From NCBI GenBank assembly GCA_002697505.1, contig NZWA01000030.1, forward strand, positions 1-13,566: DNA of 13,566 nucleotides. Reading direction: 5' to 3'. The first letter of the stretch is position 1. Each line of letters opens with the position of its first letter. Below, piece after piece: positions 1-5,698 of this stretch. The DNA comes from Flavobacteriales bacterium. Its GTDB lineage: Bacteria; Bacteroidota; Bacteroidia; Flavobacteriales; BACL11. The notes below the pieces were generated by a model, which was given only the letters and a program-made list of their open reading frames with translations, was not told the DNA's origin and ran no database searches. The translations under genes were made by a program, and so were the position numbers.

Positions 1-817
1 TAGTGAGAAGAAAGAAAAACCAAAGGTAAATATTTTTGATAAACCTAAAGGTGATGATTCAAAAACACCTGGTACAGACCCTAAAGATAATGTATATAAT
101 GATGGTGAGATAGAAACCGTAGTGGATAAAGATGTAGATGAAATAAAAGATATGTTGTATGGTGATAATCCACTTGCAAAGTATATGAGTTACAAAGATG
201 ATAAACACATACAACAACATCTTGATGCATTAAAAGATGTAGGTGATATGTCACCTGGTAAAGAAGATTTTCATAGGGATGAATTGTTTTCAGTTATGTC
301 AAGAGCTCAACAAAATATGGAAATGGGTAAAGTTAAACAAGGTGAAAGGTTTAGTGGTAAAAAAGATAAATCAAAATCAGATTATCAAAGTGATAATCCA
401 AATAAATTAGGTACTTTCGTTTCAGATGACCCACGATATAGACCTAAAAAACAATCAATTTTTGGTAAATCAAAAAAAGAAAATTATAATCCAAGTGATA
501 AATTCTTAACAGAAAGTATGGATTTATTAAAAAGAGATTTTGGTCAACCATTACCAACATTACAATCAGTAATGGAAAAACATCAAAAGAATGTTAAAGA
601 AGGCCCTGATGATGTAAGAGTCACTAAAAAACAATTACAAATGTTGATTAAACAAGAGGGTGCATTCAGAAAAAGAATGATGAACATTGAACAAGGTTTC
701 CTAAGAGACCCAAGACCAGAAAATAAAAAATTAGCAAAAGATATTAAAAAGTCCTACAAAGATAATGTAACTAAATTTATGAGAGAAGTTGTAGGAATGT
801 TGAAGAGGATGAAATAA
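1..817 (+). CDS. Unidentified lysine-rich protein, 5'-truncated by the window edge
   Basis: The frame ending at the TAA at 815-817 has no stop back to position 2, so the gene starts outside the window. A GTG at 122 would give 231 residues, but the sequence upstream of it (SEKKEKPKVNIFDKP...) has the same hydrophilic character and the GTG lacks an evident SD, so I treat it as internal. The product is charged and Lys/Asp-rich with no membrane segment. Its last 100 residues look helical (KKQLQMLIKQEG, then MMNIEQGFLRDPRPENKKL). An LTE|S tripeptide encoded near 506-517 fits the cleavage rule of T4-type prohead proteases. It sits directly before the protease gene, where T4 carries portal gene 20 and core genes 67 and 68. 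I do not recognise the family. A core or head protein, or the C-terminal part of a larger head protein, are inferences from position only. Confidence 0.75.
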   Translation, partial: SEKKEKPKVNIFDKPKGDDSKTPGTDPKDNVYNDGEIETVVDKDVDEIKDMLYGDNPLAKYMSYKDDKHIQQHLDALKDVGDMSPGKEDFHRDELFSVMSRAQQNMEMGKVKQGERFSGKKDKSKSDYQSDNPNKLGTFVSDDPRYRPKKQSIFGKSKKENYNPSDKFLTESMDLLKRDFGQPLPTLQSVMEKHQKNVKEGPDDVRVTKKQLQMLIKQEGAFRKRMMNIEQGFLRDPRPENKKLAKDIKKSYKDNVTKFMREVVGMLKRMK

Positions 818-1443
818 TGAAAAACTTAATTGTAGATTATATACCATTTGAATTATCACCACAACAAATCCAAGAGTCTTTAAAAGAGAACAATGGTAAG
901 TTGGTGGTTAAAGGTGTATTACAAAGAGCAGATGCAAAGAATCAAAATGGAAGAATATATCCAAGAGAAGTATTGGTTCGTGAATCTAAAAAATATAGTG
1001 AGAACTTTATTAAACAAAGTAGAGCACTTGGAGAACTTGACCATCCTGATTCATCAGTAGTTAATTTATCTAATGTATCTCACAATATTACAGAGATGCA
1101 CTTTGAAGGAGATAATCTATTAGGTACGGTTGAAATCCTAACAACACCAAGTGGAAATATTTTAAGAGAATTATTCAAGAATGGTATCAAATTAGGTATC
1201 AGTTCTCGTGGTATGGGTTCAGTAGAACAAGTTAATGAAGATGATGGTCAAGGTGGTCAGGCACTTAAAGTTGGTGATGACTTTGAACTTATTGCATTTG
1301 ACTTTGTTAGTAACCCTTCTACACATGGTGCATTTATGTATCCAATGAATGAAAGTGTTGACCCTAACCAAACACAAGGTAGAACTTGTGGTGATTGGTG
1401 TAAGGCAGAAGACATAATCAATAAAATCATCAGAGGAGAGTAA
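817..1443 (+). CDS. 21: Prohead core protease, T4 gp21-like
   Basis: This 208-residue protein matches T4 gp21 (about 212) in size and layout. The family (MEROPS S77) is a serine protease that digests scaffold and core proteins and trims the shell precursor inside the prohead. Visible features are the N-terminal strand block GKLVVKGVLQRAD, then NGRIYPREVL (44-53), the GELDHP motif with the likely catalytic His76, the GISSRGMG motif with the likely nucleophile Ser129 or Ser130, and a FDFVSNPS segment (161-168) typical of the fold. The ATG at 817 overlaps the preceding stop (TAATG), with GAGGA at 805-809, so coupled translation is likely. Residues 18-21 read IQE|S, a fit to its own cleavage rule, so the zymogen may remove about 20 residues. 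The C-terminal tail (RTCGDWCKAED) may also be trimmed. The family call is firm; the catalytic assignment is by motif. Confidence 0.93.
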   Translation: MKNLIVDYIPFELSPQQIQESLKENNGKLVVKGVLQRADAKNQNGRIYPREVLVRESKKYSENFIKQSRALGELDHPDSSVVNLSNVSHNITEMHFEGDNLLGTVEILTTPSGNILRELFKNGIKLGISSRGMGSVEQVNEDDGQGGQALKVGDDFELIAFDFVSNPSTHGAFMYPMNESVDPNQTQGRTCGDWCKAEDIINKIIRGE

Positions 1444-1444
1444 G

Positions 1445-2638
1445 TTGCCATCCAAATCCAAAGCTCAACAAAGATTTATGGGTTTGGTTCACTCGTATAA
1501 AAAAGGTGAAGTACCTGCGAGTAAAGTAAGTAAGGCTGTCAAAGATGCGGCAAAATCAATGGATACAAAATCTGTTAAGAAATATGCATCCACAAAACAC
1601 AAAGGGAAACCAGAAAAGGTGAATAAAGAATTTATAATCAAAAAAATTAGAGAACTATTAGATACAGAAATGGAATCTTGTGGTTACACTATGTCTGCAA
1701 AAGACCCATCTTATAAATTGAAATCACCTGGTGGAACTGGTGACGAAGACAGAAGATTAAAAGAAGTTGTTACTGAGGGTGAAAAAGAAAAGATTGAAAA
1801 GTTATTAATCAAGTATGGTAATACACCTGAAGACGCAAAACAAATGATTAAAAAAACCTATGACTACATAAAAAAAGCTTATAGAAATGCAAATGCATCA
1901 AAGAAAGCAGAGATTATGTCAGGTTTAATGAAGTTTGAAACAACAGAAGATTTTGGTAATTTGGTTGAAAAGTGTTGGAAAGGATACATGATTCATCCAA
2001 AAAGAAAAACAAAAAAATTATTTGGTAAAACATATCCTAATTGTGTAAAGAAAGAAAATGTAAATGAGATGATAGGTGTGTTAAATGAAATGGGTTATAG
2101 AGGATTTATTAAATACATGAATGATTTCTATGGGCCTAAAGGAATTTATCCTGATAAAAAGAAAAGAACATTAGGACAAAAAGAAATCGGAATGGCTTAC
2201 TCAGTATTATTAAAGAAGAAACCAAACTTTGAAATCGGATTTGATTCTACTGATAGAGAGATGTTAAGAGATATTTTAATCAAGTTAAGAAAACTTGACC
2301 CTGATTATTCACAAAAGAAAGAATCAGTAAGTGAGGCAATGGATAAAAGACAAGGTGCCGAAGCTCTAAAACAAATCGGTGGTAATAGATTTATTGCAAT
2401 GACAGGTGCAAAACACTTTGGTGTAGGGCCTAATGGAATGAGTTTTAAGATTGGTAGAAACTCTAAAAGAGTAAATCATGTTACAATAGATTATGATAGA
2501 GGTAGAGATTTATATAATATGAAATTTGATTGGGTAACTATCAAAGGTATTAAAAACAAGAAAACACTAAAAGGTGTTTACGCAGACCAGTTGGCAAAAG
2601 CATTTGAGAAATACACAGGAATGTATACAAGTTTATAG
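1445..2638 (+). CDS. Modular phage protein with DUF3008-like N-terminus; putative head or core protein
   Basis: This 397-residue basic protein starts at TTG 1445. GAGGAG lies just upstream, and the conserved opening PSKSKAQQRFMG would be lost from the next ATG. Residues 1-58 (SKAQQRFMGLVHSYKKGE ... AAKSM ... YASTKHKGKPEKV) match small phage and bacterial proteins annotated DUF3008. Residues 112-205 form a helical part ending in a Cys-containing block, CWKGYMIHPKRK ... YPNCVKK (177-202), a recurring motif in marine phage proteins. Residues 207-285 form another helical region. Residues 300-397 are a compact C-terminal domain (GGNRFIAMTGAKHFG ... KGVYADQLAKAFEKYTGMYTSL) that I recall from several phage hypothetical proteins. 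VTE|G (109-112) and VSE|A (295-298) between modules are near-fits to the prohead protease rule. Function is unknown. Its place after the protease suggests a virion internal protein. Confidence 0.8.
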   Translation: MPSKSKAQQRFMGLVHSYKKGEVPASKVSKAVKDAAKSMDTKSVKKYASTKHKGKPEKVNKEFIIKKIRELLDTEMESCGYTMSAKDPSYKLKSPGGTGDEDRRLKEVVTEGEKEKIEKLLIKYGNTPEDAKQMIKKTYDYIKKAYRNANASKKAEIMSGLMKFETTEDFGNLVEKCWKGYMIHPKRKTKKLFGKTYPNCVKKENVNEMIGVLNEMGYRGFIKYMNDFYGPKGIYPDKKKRTLGQKEIGMAYSVLLKKKPNFEIGFDSTDREMLRDILIKLRKLDPDYSQKKESVSEAMDKRQGAEALKQIGGNRFIAMTGAKHFGVGPNGMSFKIGRNSKRVNHVTIDYDRGRDLYNMKFDWVTIKGIKNKKTLKGVYADQLAKAFEKYTGMYTSL

Positions 2639-2646
2639 GAATAATG

Positions 2647-3639
2647 ATGATTAAATTAACAGACATAATATCAGAATCAAAAGTATCTTACTTAACAGAG
2701 AACTTTAAAAGTTCAATATTAAGAAAACTTTCTATGGGTAATAATAACTCATTGGATAGAGATTTATACACTTACTTGGCCAAACAAGGTTTAAGAGCAA
2801 GTGAGATTGAAGATAATCATATTGAAAAAGTAACTAAATTACCAAGAAAAGGTGTTGCAATTGCAGTTACAAGTAAACCTGTAACACTAAGAGCAAAAGG
2901 TAATAGATATTGGGAACGAGATGTTGAGTTAGAAAAAGGAACAATCGTTACCGTATTCAAAGATGGTAAAACACTTTGGTATACAAAGTCTTGGAGAAAC
3001 AAAGATATTTCAGTAGGTAATCCTACAAGTTGGGGTTCTGAAGATTATAAAACATTTGGTTTGAATAAATATGGGTGGCAAAGTCCTAAGGCAGTAAGAG
3101 GAATATCTGGTATTCAATATTATCATATCAAACTTGAAGAAGATTTACCATTTATGGGTGGTGATAAAATCAGAAAGTTAAGACAAGATATACAGGCTGG
3201 TTCATTTAAATTTAGAGATGATAAATCTTTCAAAGACGAAAACAAAAGAAGATATGAAGATGCCATCAGAGATTTATATAATGACCCTGAAAAAGTTCAG
3301 GCAAAAATCAAAAAGACAAAAGATTATAGTGATAAATTAATACAAGGTTTGATTGGTGGTAAACCAAATGCAGAATCTAAAAAACTTATGTCACAACAAA
3401 ATTCTAAAGATATGACTGATGAAATGAAAGCGATGGCCGTATTAAGAGATATTGCAGATGGAATGGATAGATTCTATGATAAAGTTCGTTATTATCAACA
3501 AGCATTAGAACAAGATGAACGAGATAAAGAAAAATATCCAGATAATCAATATATGGGTAAAGAAGCTTCTAAGTATGGTAAAGAGATTGCTGCAGTATCT
3601 AATTTAATCATTCAAGGAAAATTCAGAGGATATTTCTAA
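2647..3639 (+). CDS. Unrecognised protein with putative capsid-targeting leader
   Basis: Two ATGs lie in tandem at 2644 and 2647. I prefer 2647: it gives better spacing from AGGA (2637-2640), and its product starts MIKLTDIISES, matching MIKL starts on two genes further down. The product has about 330 residues. ISE|S at 8-11 of this numbering fits the (L/I)xE| cleavage rule, and YLTEN follows, so the leader may be removed in the prohead. Residues about 60-160 look like a beta-rich domain (VAIAVTSKPVTLRAKG, TIVTVFKDGKTLWYTKSW), followed by a long charged helical region to the end (RYEDAIRDLYND, DEMKAMAVLRDIADGMDRFYDKVRYYQQAL). There are no membrane segments. I do not recognise the family. The leader motif, small spacing and location between protease and scaffold genes suggest an internal head protein, which is an inference. 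Confidence 0.8.
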   Translation: MIKLTDIISESKVSYLTENFKSSILRKLSMGNNNSLDRDLYTYLAKQGLRASEIEDNHIEKVTKLPRKGVAIAVTSKPVTLRAKGNRYWERDVELEKGTIVTVFKDGKTLWYTKSWRNKDISVGNPTSWGSEDYKTFGLNKYGWQSPKAVRGISGIQYYHIKLEEDLPFMGGDKIRKLRQDIQAGSFKFRDDKSFKDENKRRYEDAIRDLYNDPEKVQAKIKKTKDYSDKLIQGLIGGKPNAESKKLMSQQNSKDMTDEMKAMAVLRDIADGMDRFYDKVRYYQQALEQDERDKEKYPDNQYMGKEASKYGKEIAAVSNLIIQGKFRGYF

Positions 3640-3953
3640 TGATTAAGTTAAAAGATTTAATAAAAGAAGAAGAGTGTCATTGTGGAGATTCATGTTGTTC
3701 TACTAAAGAACAAGTGAACGAGGAAGTGATAACTGAAAAGAAAGTTGAACTTTATTTCAGAGATGAATTAAAAGATAAACCAATTTCAAGAGGAGCTTAC
3801 TCTGAAATAAACGGTCAAATGAGACACTTAGAGTTCGGTATAAAAGATTTGAAAAAAAGTGTTAGAACACAAAATGATAAATTAACACTTGATAATATTC
3901 AATACATTATATTGAAGGCGTTTCAAATGAAAGAAATTTTAGAGAAGAAATAA
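3639..3953 (+). CDS. Small Cys-rich protein with capsid-targeting-like leader
   Basis: This 104-residue protein begins at an ATG overlapping the previous stop (TAATG) and preceded by AGAGGA. The start MIKLKDLIKE is the clearest copy of the leader shared by four genes here, with IKE| in a position to be cut by the prohead protease. Straight after it comes ECHCGDSCCS, with Cys13, His14, Cys15, Cys19 and Cys20. This tight cluster could bind a metal or form disulphides. Residues 35-104 are charged and probably helical (LRHLEFGIKDLKKS-like stretch, then YIILKAFQMKEILEKK). I know no characterised homologue. If the leader is cut after Glu10, the Cys cluster would lie at the very N-terminus of the mature protein. 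Role unknown; internal head protein by inference. Confidence 0.78.
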   Translation: MIKLKDLIKEEECHCGDSCCSTKEQVNEEVITEKKVELYFRDELKDKPISRGAYSEINGQMRHLEFGIKDLKKSVRTQNDKLTLDNIQYIILKAFQMKEILEKK

Positions 3954-4243
3954 TGATTAAATTAAAAAACATATTACAAGAAAAGAAAGAAGTTAAACAA
4001 GTAGACATTGATAAACTTGCGAAACTAACCGATAGAAACGCACATACTTCAGCTAGAAGATATCTTGCTAAGTTAATCGGTCATAAAAAATTGGTAAAAA
4101 TGTATGACCATATTAGTGAATTACATCTTTATTTTAATGATATTAATGATATAAAAGATGCGAGAGCTAGATTAGATAAAGAATTATTTGATAAAGCAAA
4201 AAGACAATTTAGTAATTTTAAAGATATATATGGAGCGTTTTAA
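3953..4243 (+). CDS. Small basic protein with capsid-targeting-like leader
   Basis: This 96-residue lysine-rich protein starts with an ATG overlapping the previous stop (TAATG). Only a weak purine run (GAGAAGAA) precedes it, so translation is probably coupled to the upstream gene. It begins MIKLKNILQEKKEV, a member of the shared leader, with LQE| as a possible protease site. The rest looks all-helical and basic (RNAHTSARRYLAKLIGHKKLVKMY, then DARARLDKELFDKAKRQF). Size and charge recall the internal proteins that T4 packs with its DNA, but there is no sequence similarity that I can see. Internal head protein is an inference from the leader and from the neighbouring protease and scaffold genes. 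Confidence 0.75.
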   Translation: MIKLKNILQEKKEVKQVDIDKLAKLTDRNAHTSARRYLAKLIGHKKLVKMYDHISELHLYFNDINDIKDARARLDKELFDKAKRQFSNFKDIYGAF

Positions 4244-4671
4244 TGAGTAGTATGACACCAAGAATGTGGGCAAAATGGAAAGACTATCGTTTATATGAAA
4301 GTCCAGATGATTTAATTGAATTATTTGAAATATTAGAAGAAGATGAAAGTTATGTTCCTGGTTCAATGTCAGGTAAGGGTGGTATGAAAACCATACCAAC
4401 AATGGGATATTCAACACCTGAAGCAAAAAAGATGGTTGAAAAAGATATTCAGACAATGGGTAAGATTTTTAACAAGGCATCTCAACAAAGTATTAAAATG
4501 ATGTTGAGTGGTGTGAAGGCAGGTAAGTATGATGCAATGGATTTAATACAAGGTATCAAAGGTGGTAAGGCAGGTGATACAAGTATGGGAGTTGCAGATA
4601 TGTTAAGAGTATTATGGAACAAAGTAGACAAAAGATTTCGTAGTTATCTTCGTGGTAAAAAACGAAGATAG
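4243..4671 (+). CDS. Unrecognised Gly/Met/Lys-rich small protein
   Basis: This 142-residue protein starts at an ATG overlapping the previous stop (TAATG), with TGGAG about eight bases upstream. It lacks the MIKL leader but has an acidic early segment (DDLIELFEILEEDES), then a Gly/Met-rich stretch (GSMSGKGGMKTIPTMGY) and a basic C-terminus (DKRFRSYLRGKKRR). RLYE|S near residue 19 and ILEE| near residue 33 are possible prohead protease sites, and the basic end could contact DNA. It is the last gene of the run that begins before the protease gene. Its stop is followed directly by a late-promoter-like element. Family not recognised; the coding call rests on length, coupling and codon use like that of its neighbours. 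Confidence 0.75.
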   Translation: MSSMTPRMWAKWKDYRLYESPDDLIELFEILEEDESYVPGSMSGKGGMKTIPTMGYSTPEAKKMVEKDIQTMGKIFNKASQQSIKMMLSGVKAGKYDAMDLIQGIKGGKAGDTSMGVADMLRVLWNKVDKRFRSYLRGKKRR

Positions 4672-4683
4672 TGATATTTATTA
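4672..4683 (+). promoter_or_regulatory. Late-promoter-like element TGATATTTATTA, copy 1
   Basis: This is an exact copy of a 12-base element found only between genes in this window. It begins one base after the previous stop codon. A start site 6-10 bases downstream would leave a very short leader ahead of the AAGGAGA at 4690-4696 that serves the gene at 4704. The promoter role is inferred from position and repetition. The T4 late consensus is TATAAATA, and this is a related AT-rich box rather than the same one. Confidence 0.6.
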
Positions 4684-4703
4684 AGGTATAAGGAGATACA
4701 ACA

Positions 4704-5336
4704 ATGGCAAAACTAAAAGATTTAATAGAAGAAAATTTTTCACTCGTTGGTGGAATGGTGTCAACACCATCTATCAATAGAGATGGAAGTTCACTTTCTG
4801 CTATAGTAGAAGACCAATATGGTGAAACACAAGAAGAAAGAGTTGATGCAAAACAAGTAATGGAAGCACTTTCTCAGTATAACGAAATTGGTAAACAACT
4901 ATACATGAACGATGATTTAAGAGAGACTGCAGAAAAGTTATCTCAGATTGCACAATTAACTAAAAATCATACTTTAAGTGAAACAGAAGATTGGTTTGAC
5001 AAAGTTACCGTAAATCGTAACATGAAAGAACTAACAAATTTTTCAAAACAATTTGGAAAGATTTCAAACGAAGCACAAGCGGTTCGTGAAAGACTCGCAA
5101 CTTTATATGAAGATATGGGTAATATTTTAAATCGTTATTACGATATACCAGAAGTTGAAAAACATGATTCAGAGGGTGTTGTATCTGAAAAAGATGGAGA
5201 ATATGAAAAGTTCTTCCAAGGTGCATTAAAGAAATTTGGTGTAAGTTCACCAGATGAATTAGGTGATGACGACAAGAAAAAGAAATTCTTTAATTATGTG
5301 GATGCAAACTATAAAGCAAAAAACGAAAAAGACTAA
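4704..5336 (+). CDS. Putative prohead core/internal protein with capsid-targeting-like leader
   Basis: This 210-residue acidic protein has a strong SD (AAGGAGA at 4690-4696) and its own upstream promoter-like element. It starts MAKLKDLIEENFSLVGG, the fourth copy of the shared leader; IEE| at 8-10 is a candidate prohead cleavage site. The middle (about 45-150) is predicted to be long helices and possibly coiled coil (EDWFDKVTVNRNMKELTNFSK, then AQAVRERLATLYEDMGNIL). LSE|T at 91-94 is a second possible cut. The C-terminus has a compact motif, FFQGALKKFGVSSPDEL followed by KKKFFNYVDANYKAK (170-205), that I recall at the ends of marine phage hypothetical proteins. Acidic helical character, leader and neighbours fit a core protein. 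No characterised homologue is recognised. Confidence 0.8.
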   Translation: MAKLKDLIEENFSLVGGMVSTPSINRDGSSLSAIVEDQYGETQEERVDAKQVMEALSQYNEIGKQLYMNDDLRETAEKLSQIAQLTKNHTLSETEDWFDKVTVNRNMKELTNFSKQFGKISNEAQAVRERLATLYEDMGNILNRYYDIPEVEKHDSEGVVSEKDGEYEKFFQGALKKFGVSSPDELGDDDKKKKFFNYVDANYKAKNEKD

Positions 5337-5347
5337 GTGAGGTTCAA

Positions 5348-5545
5348 TTGATAAAAGTTACAATTCGTAAAGGTCAAAGTGTAGAGAAGGCACTTAAAAT
5401 CTTCAAAAAAAGAGTAAAAGAAAGTGGAATGATGTTAGAGTTAAAAGATAGAAGTTTCTATCGTAAACCATCTGATATCAAAAGAGAGAAAAAGAAGAAG
5501 GCCATCTTAAGAAATTATTATAAAACCTTAAAAGAAAAAGATTAA
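5348..5545 (+). CDS. rpsU: Phage-encoded ribosomal protein bS21
   Basis: The 65-residue product aligns end to end with bacterial bS21 (71 residues in E. coli): an IKV start, a KALKIFKKRVKESG segment against ALRRFKRSCEKAG, an E(L/V)xxRxFYxKP core shared nearly residue for residue (DRSFYRKPS), then a Lys/Arg-rich helix. bS21 sits on the 30S platform near the anti-SD end of 16S rRNA and helps mRNA selection at initiation. The start is TTG 5348, with GTGAGG at 5337-5342; no other start keeps the conserved N-terminus. The gene is 11 bases after the putative core protein gene and is followed by a hairpin terminator. Phage-borne bS21 is known from other phages, including large and marine ones. A role in steering host ribosomes to late phage mRNA is plausible but inferred. 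It might come from a host gene. Confidence 0.93.
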   Translation: MIKVTIRKGQSVEKALKIFKKRVKESGMMLELKDRSFYRKPSDIKREKKKKAILRNYYKTLKEKD

Positions 5546-5574
5546 AAAAAATACACACTTTGTGTGATTTTTCT
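5546..5574 (+). terminator. Intrinsic terminator after the bS21 gene
   Basis: A run of A is followed by CACAC (5554-5558), a TTT loop and GTGTG (5562-5566), then A and five T. The stem has only five perfect pairs, extended weakly by the A and T runs. It sits just after the bS21 stop and ten bases before a promoter-like element, as expected at a transcription unit boundary. The flanking A and T tracts mean it could work in both directions. Confidence 0.6.
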
Positions 5575-5583
5575 TACCTTTCT

Positions 5584-5595
5584 TGATATTTATTA
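5584..5595 (+). promoter_or_regulatory. Late-promoter-like element TGATATTTATTA, copy 2
   Basis: This is the second exact copy. It lies between the terminator after the bS21 gene and the scaffold gene, 103 bases ahead of the scaffold start codon. It would drive the scaffold-capsid pair through a leader of roughly 90 bases that contains a hairpin. The promoter role is inferred. Confidence 0.65.
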
Positions 5596-5606
5596 AGAAA
5601 TAAAAT

Positions 5607-5639
5607 ACACTATCGTGCACTTCGCACATCATATAGTGT
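5607..5639 (+). promoter_or_regulatory. Stem-loop in the scaffold/capsid mRNA leader
   Basis: ACACTAT (5607-5613) pairs perfectly with ATAGTGT (5633-5639). Inside it GTGC (5615-5618) pairs with GCAC (5624-5627) around an ACTTC loop, with a one-base/five-base internal loop between the stems. It is about a dozen bases after the promoter-like box and so near the 5' end of the predicted transcript. A 5' stem-loop often protects mRNA from decay, which would suit the heavily expressed capsid message. It lacks a T run, so a terminator is less likely. Confidence 0.5.
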
Positions 5640-5698
5640 CACCAATTTAATTCAATTATAGTTCCCAATAACTATATTAATTCCGTGGAGAATACAAA

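Noticed and set aside
122..124. GTG at 122 as a gene start
   Set aside because: The frame is open to the window edge, the upstream peptide is similar in character and no SD is evident.
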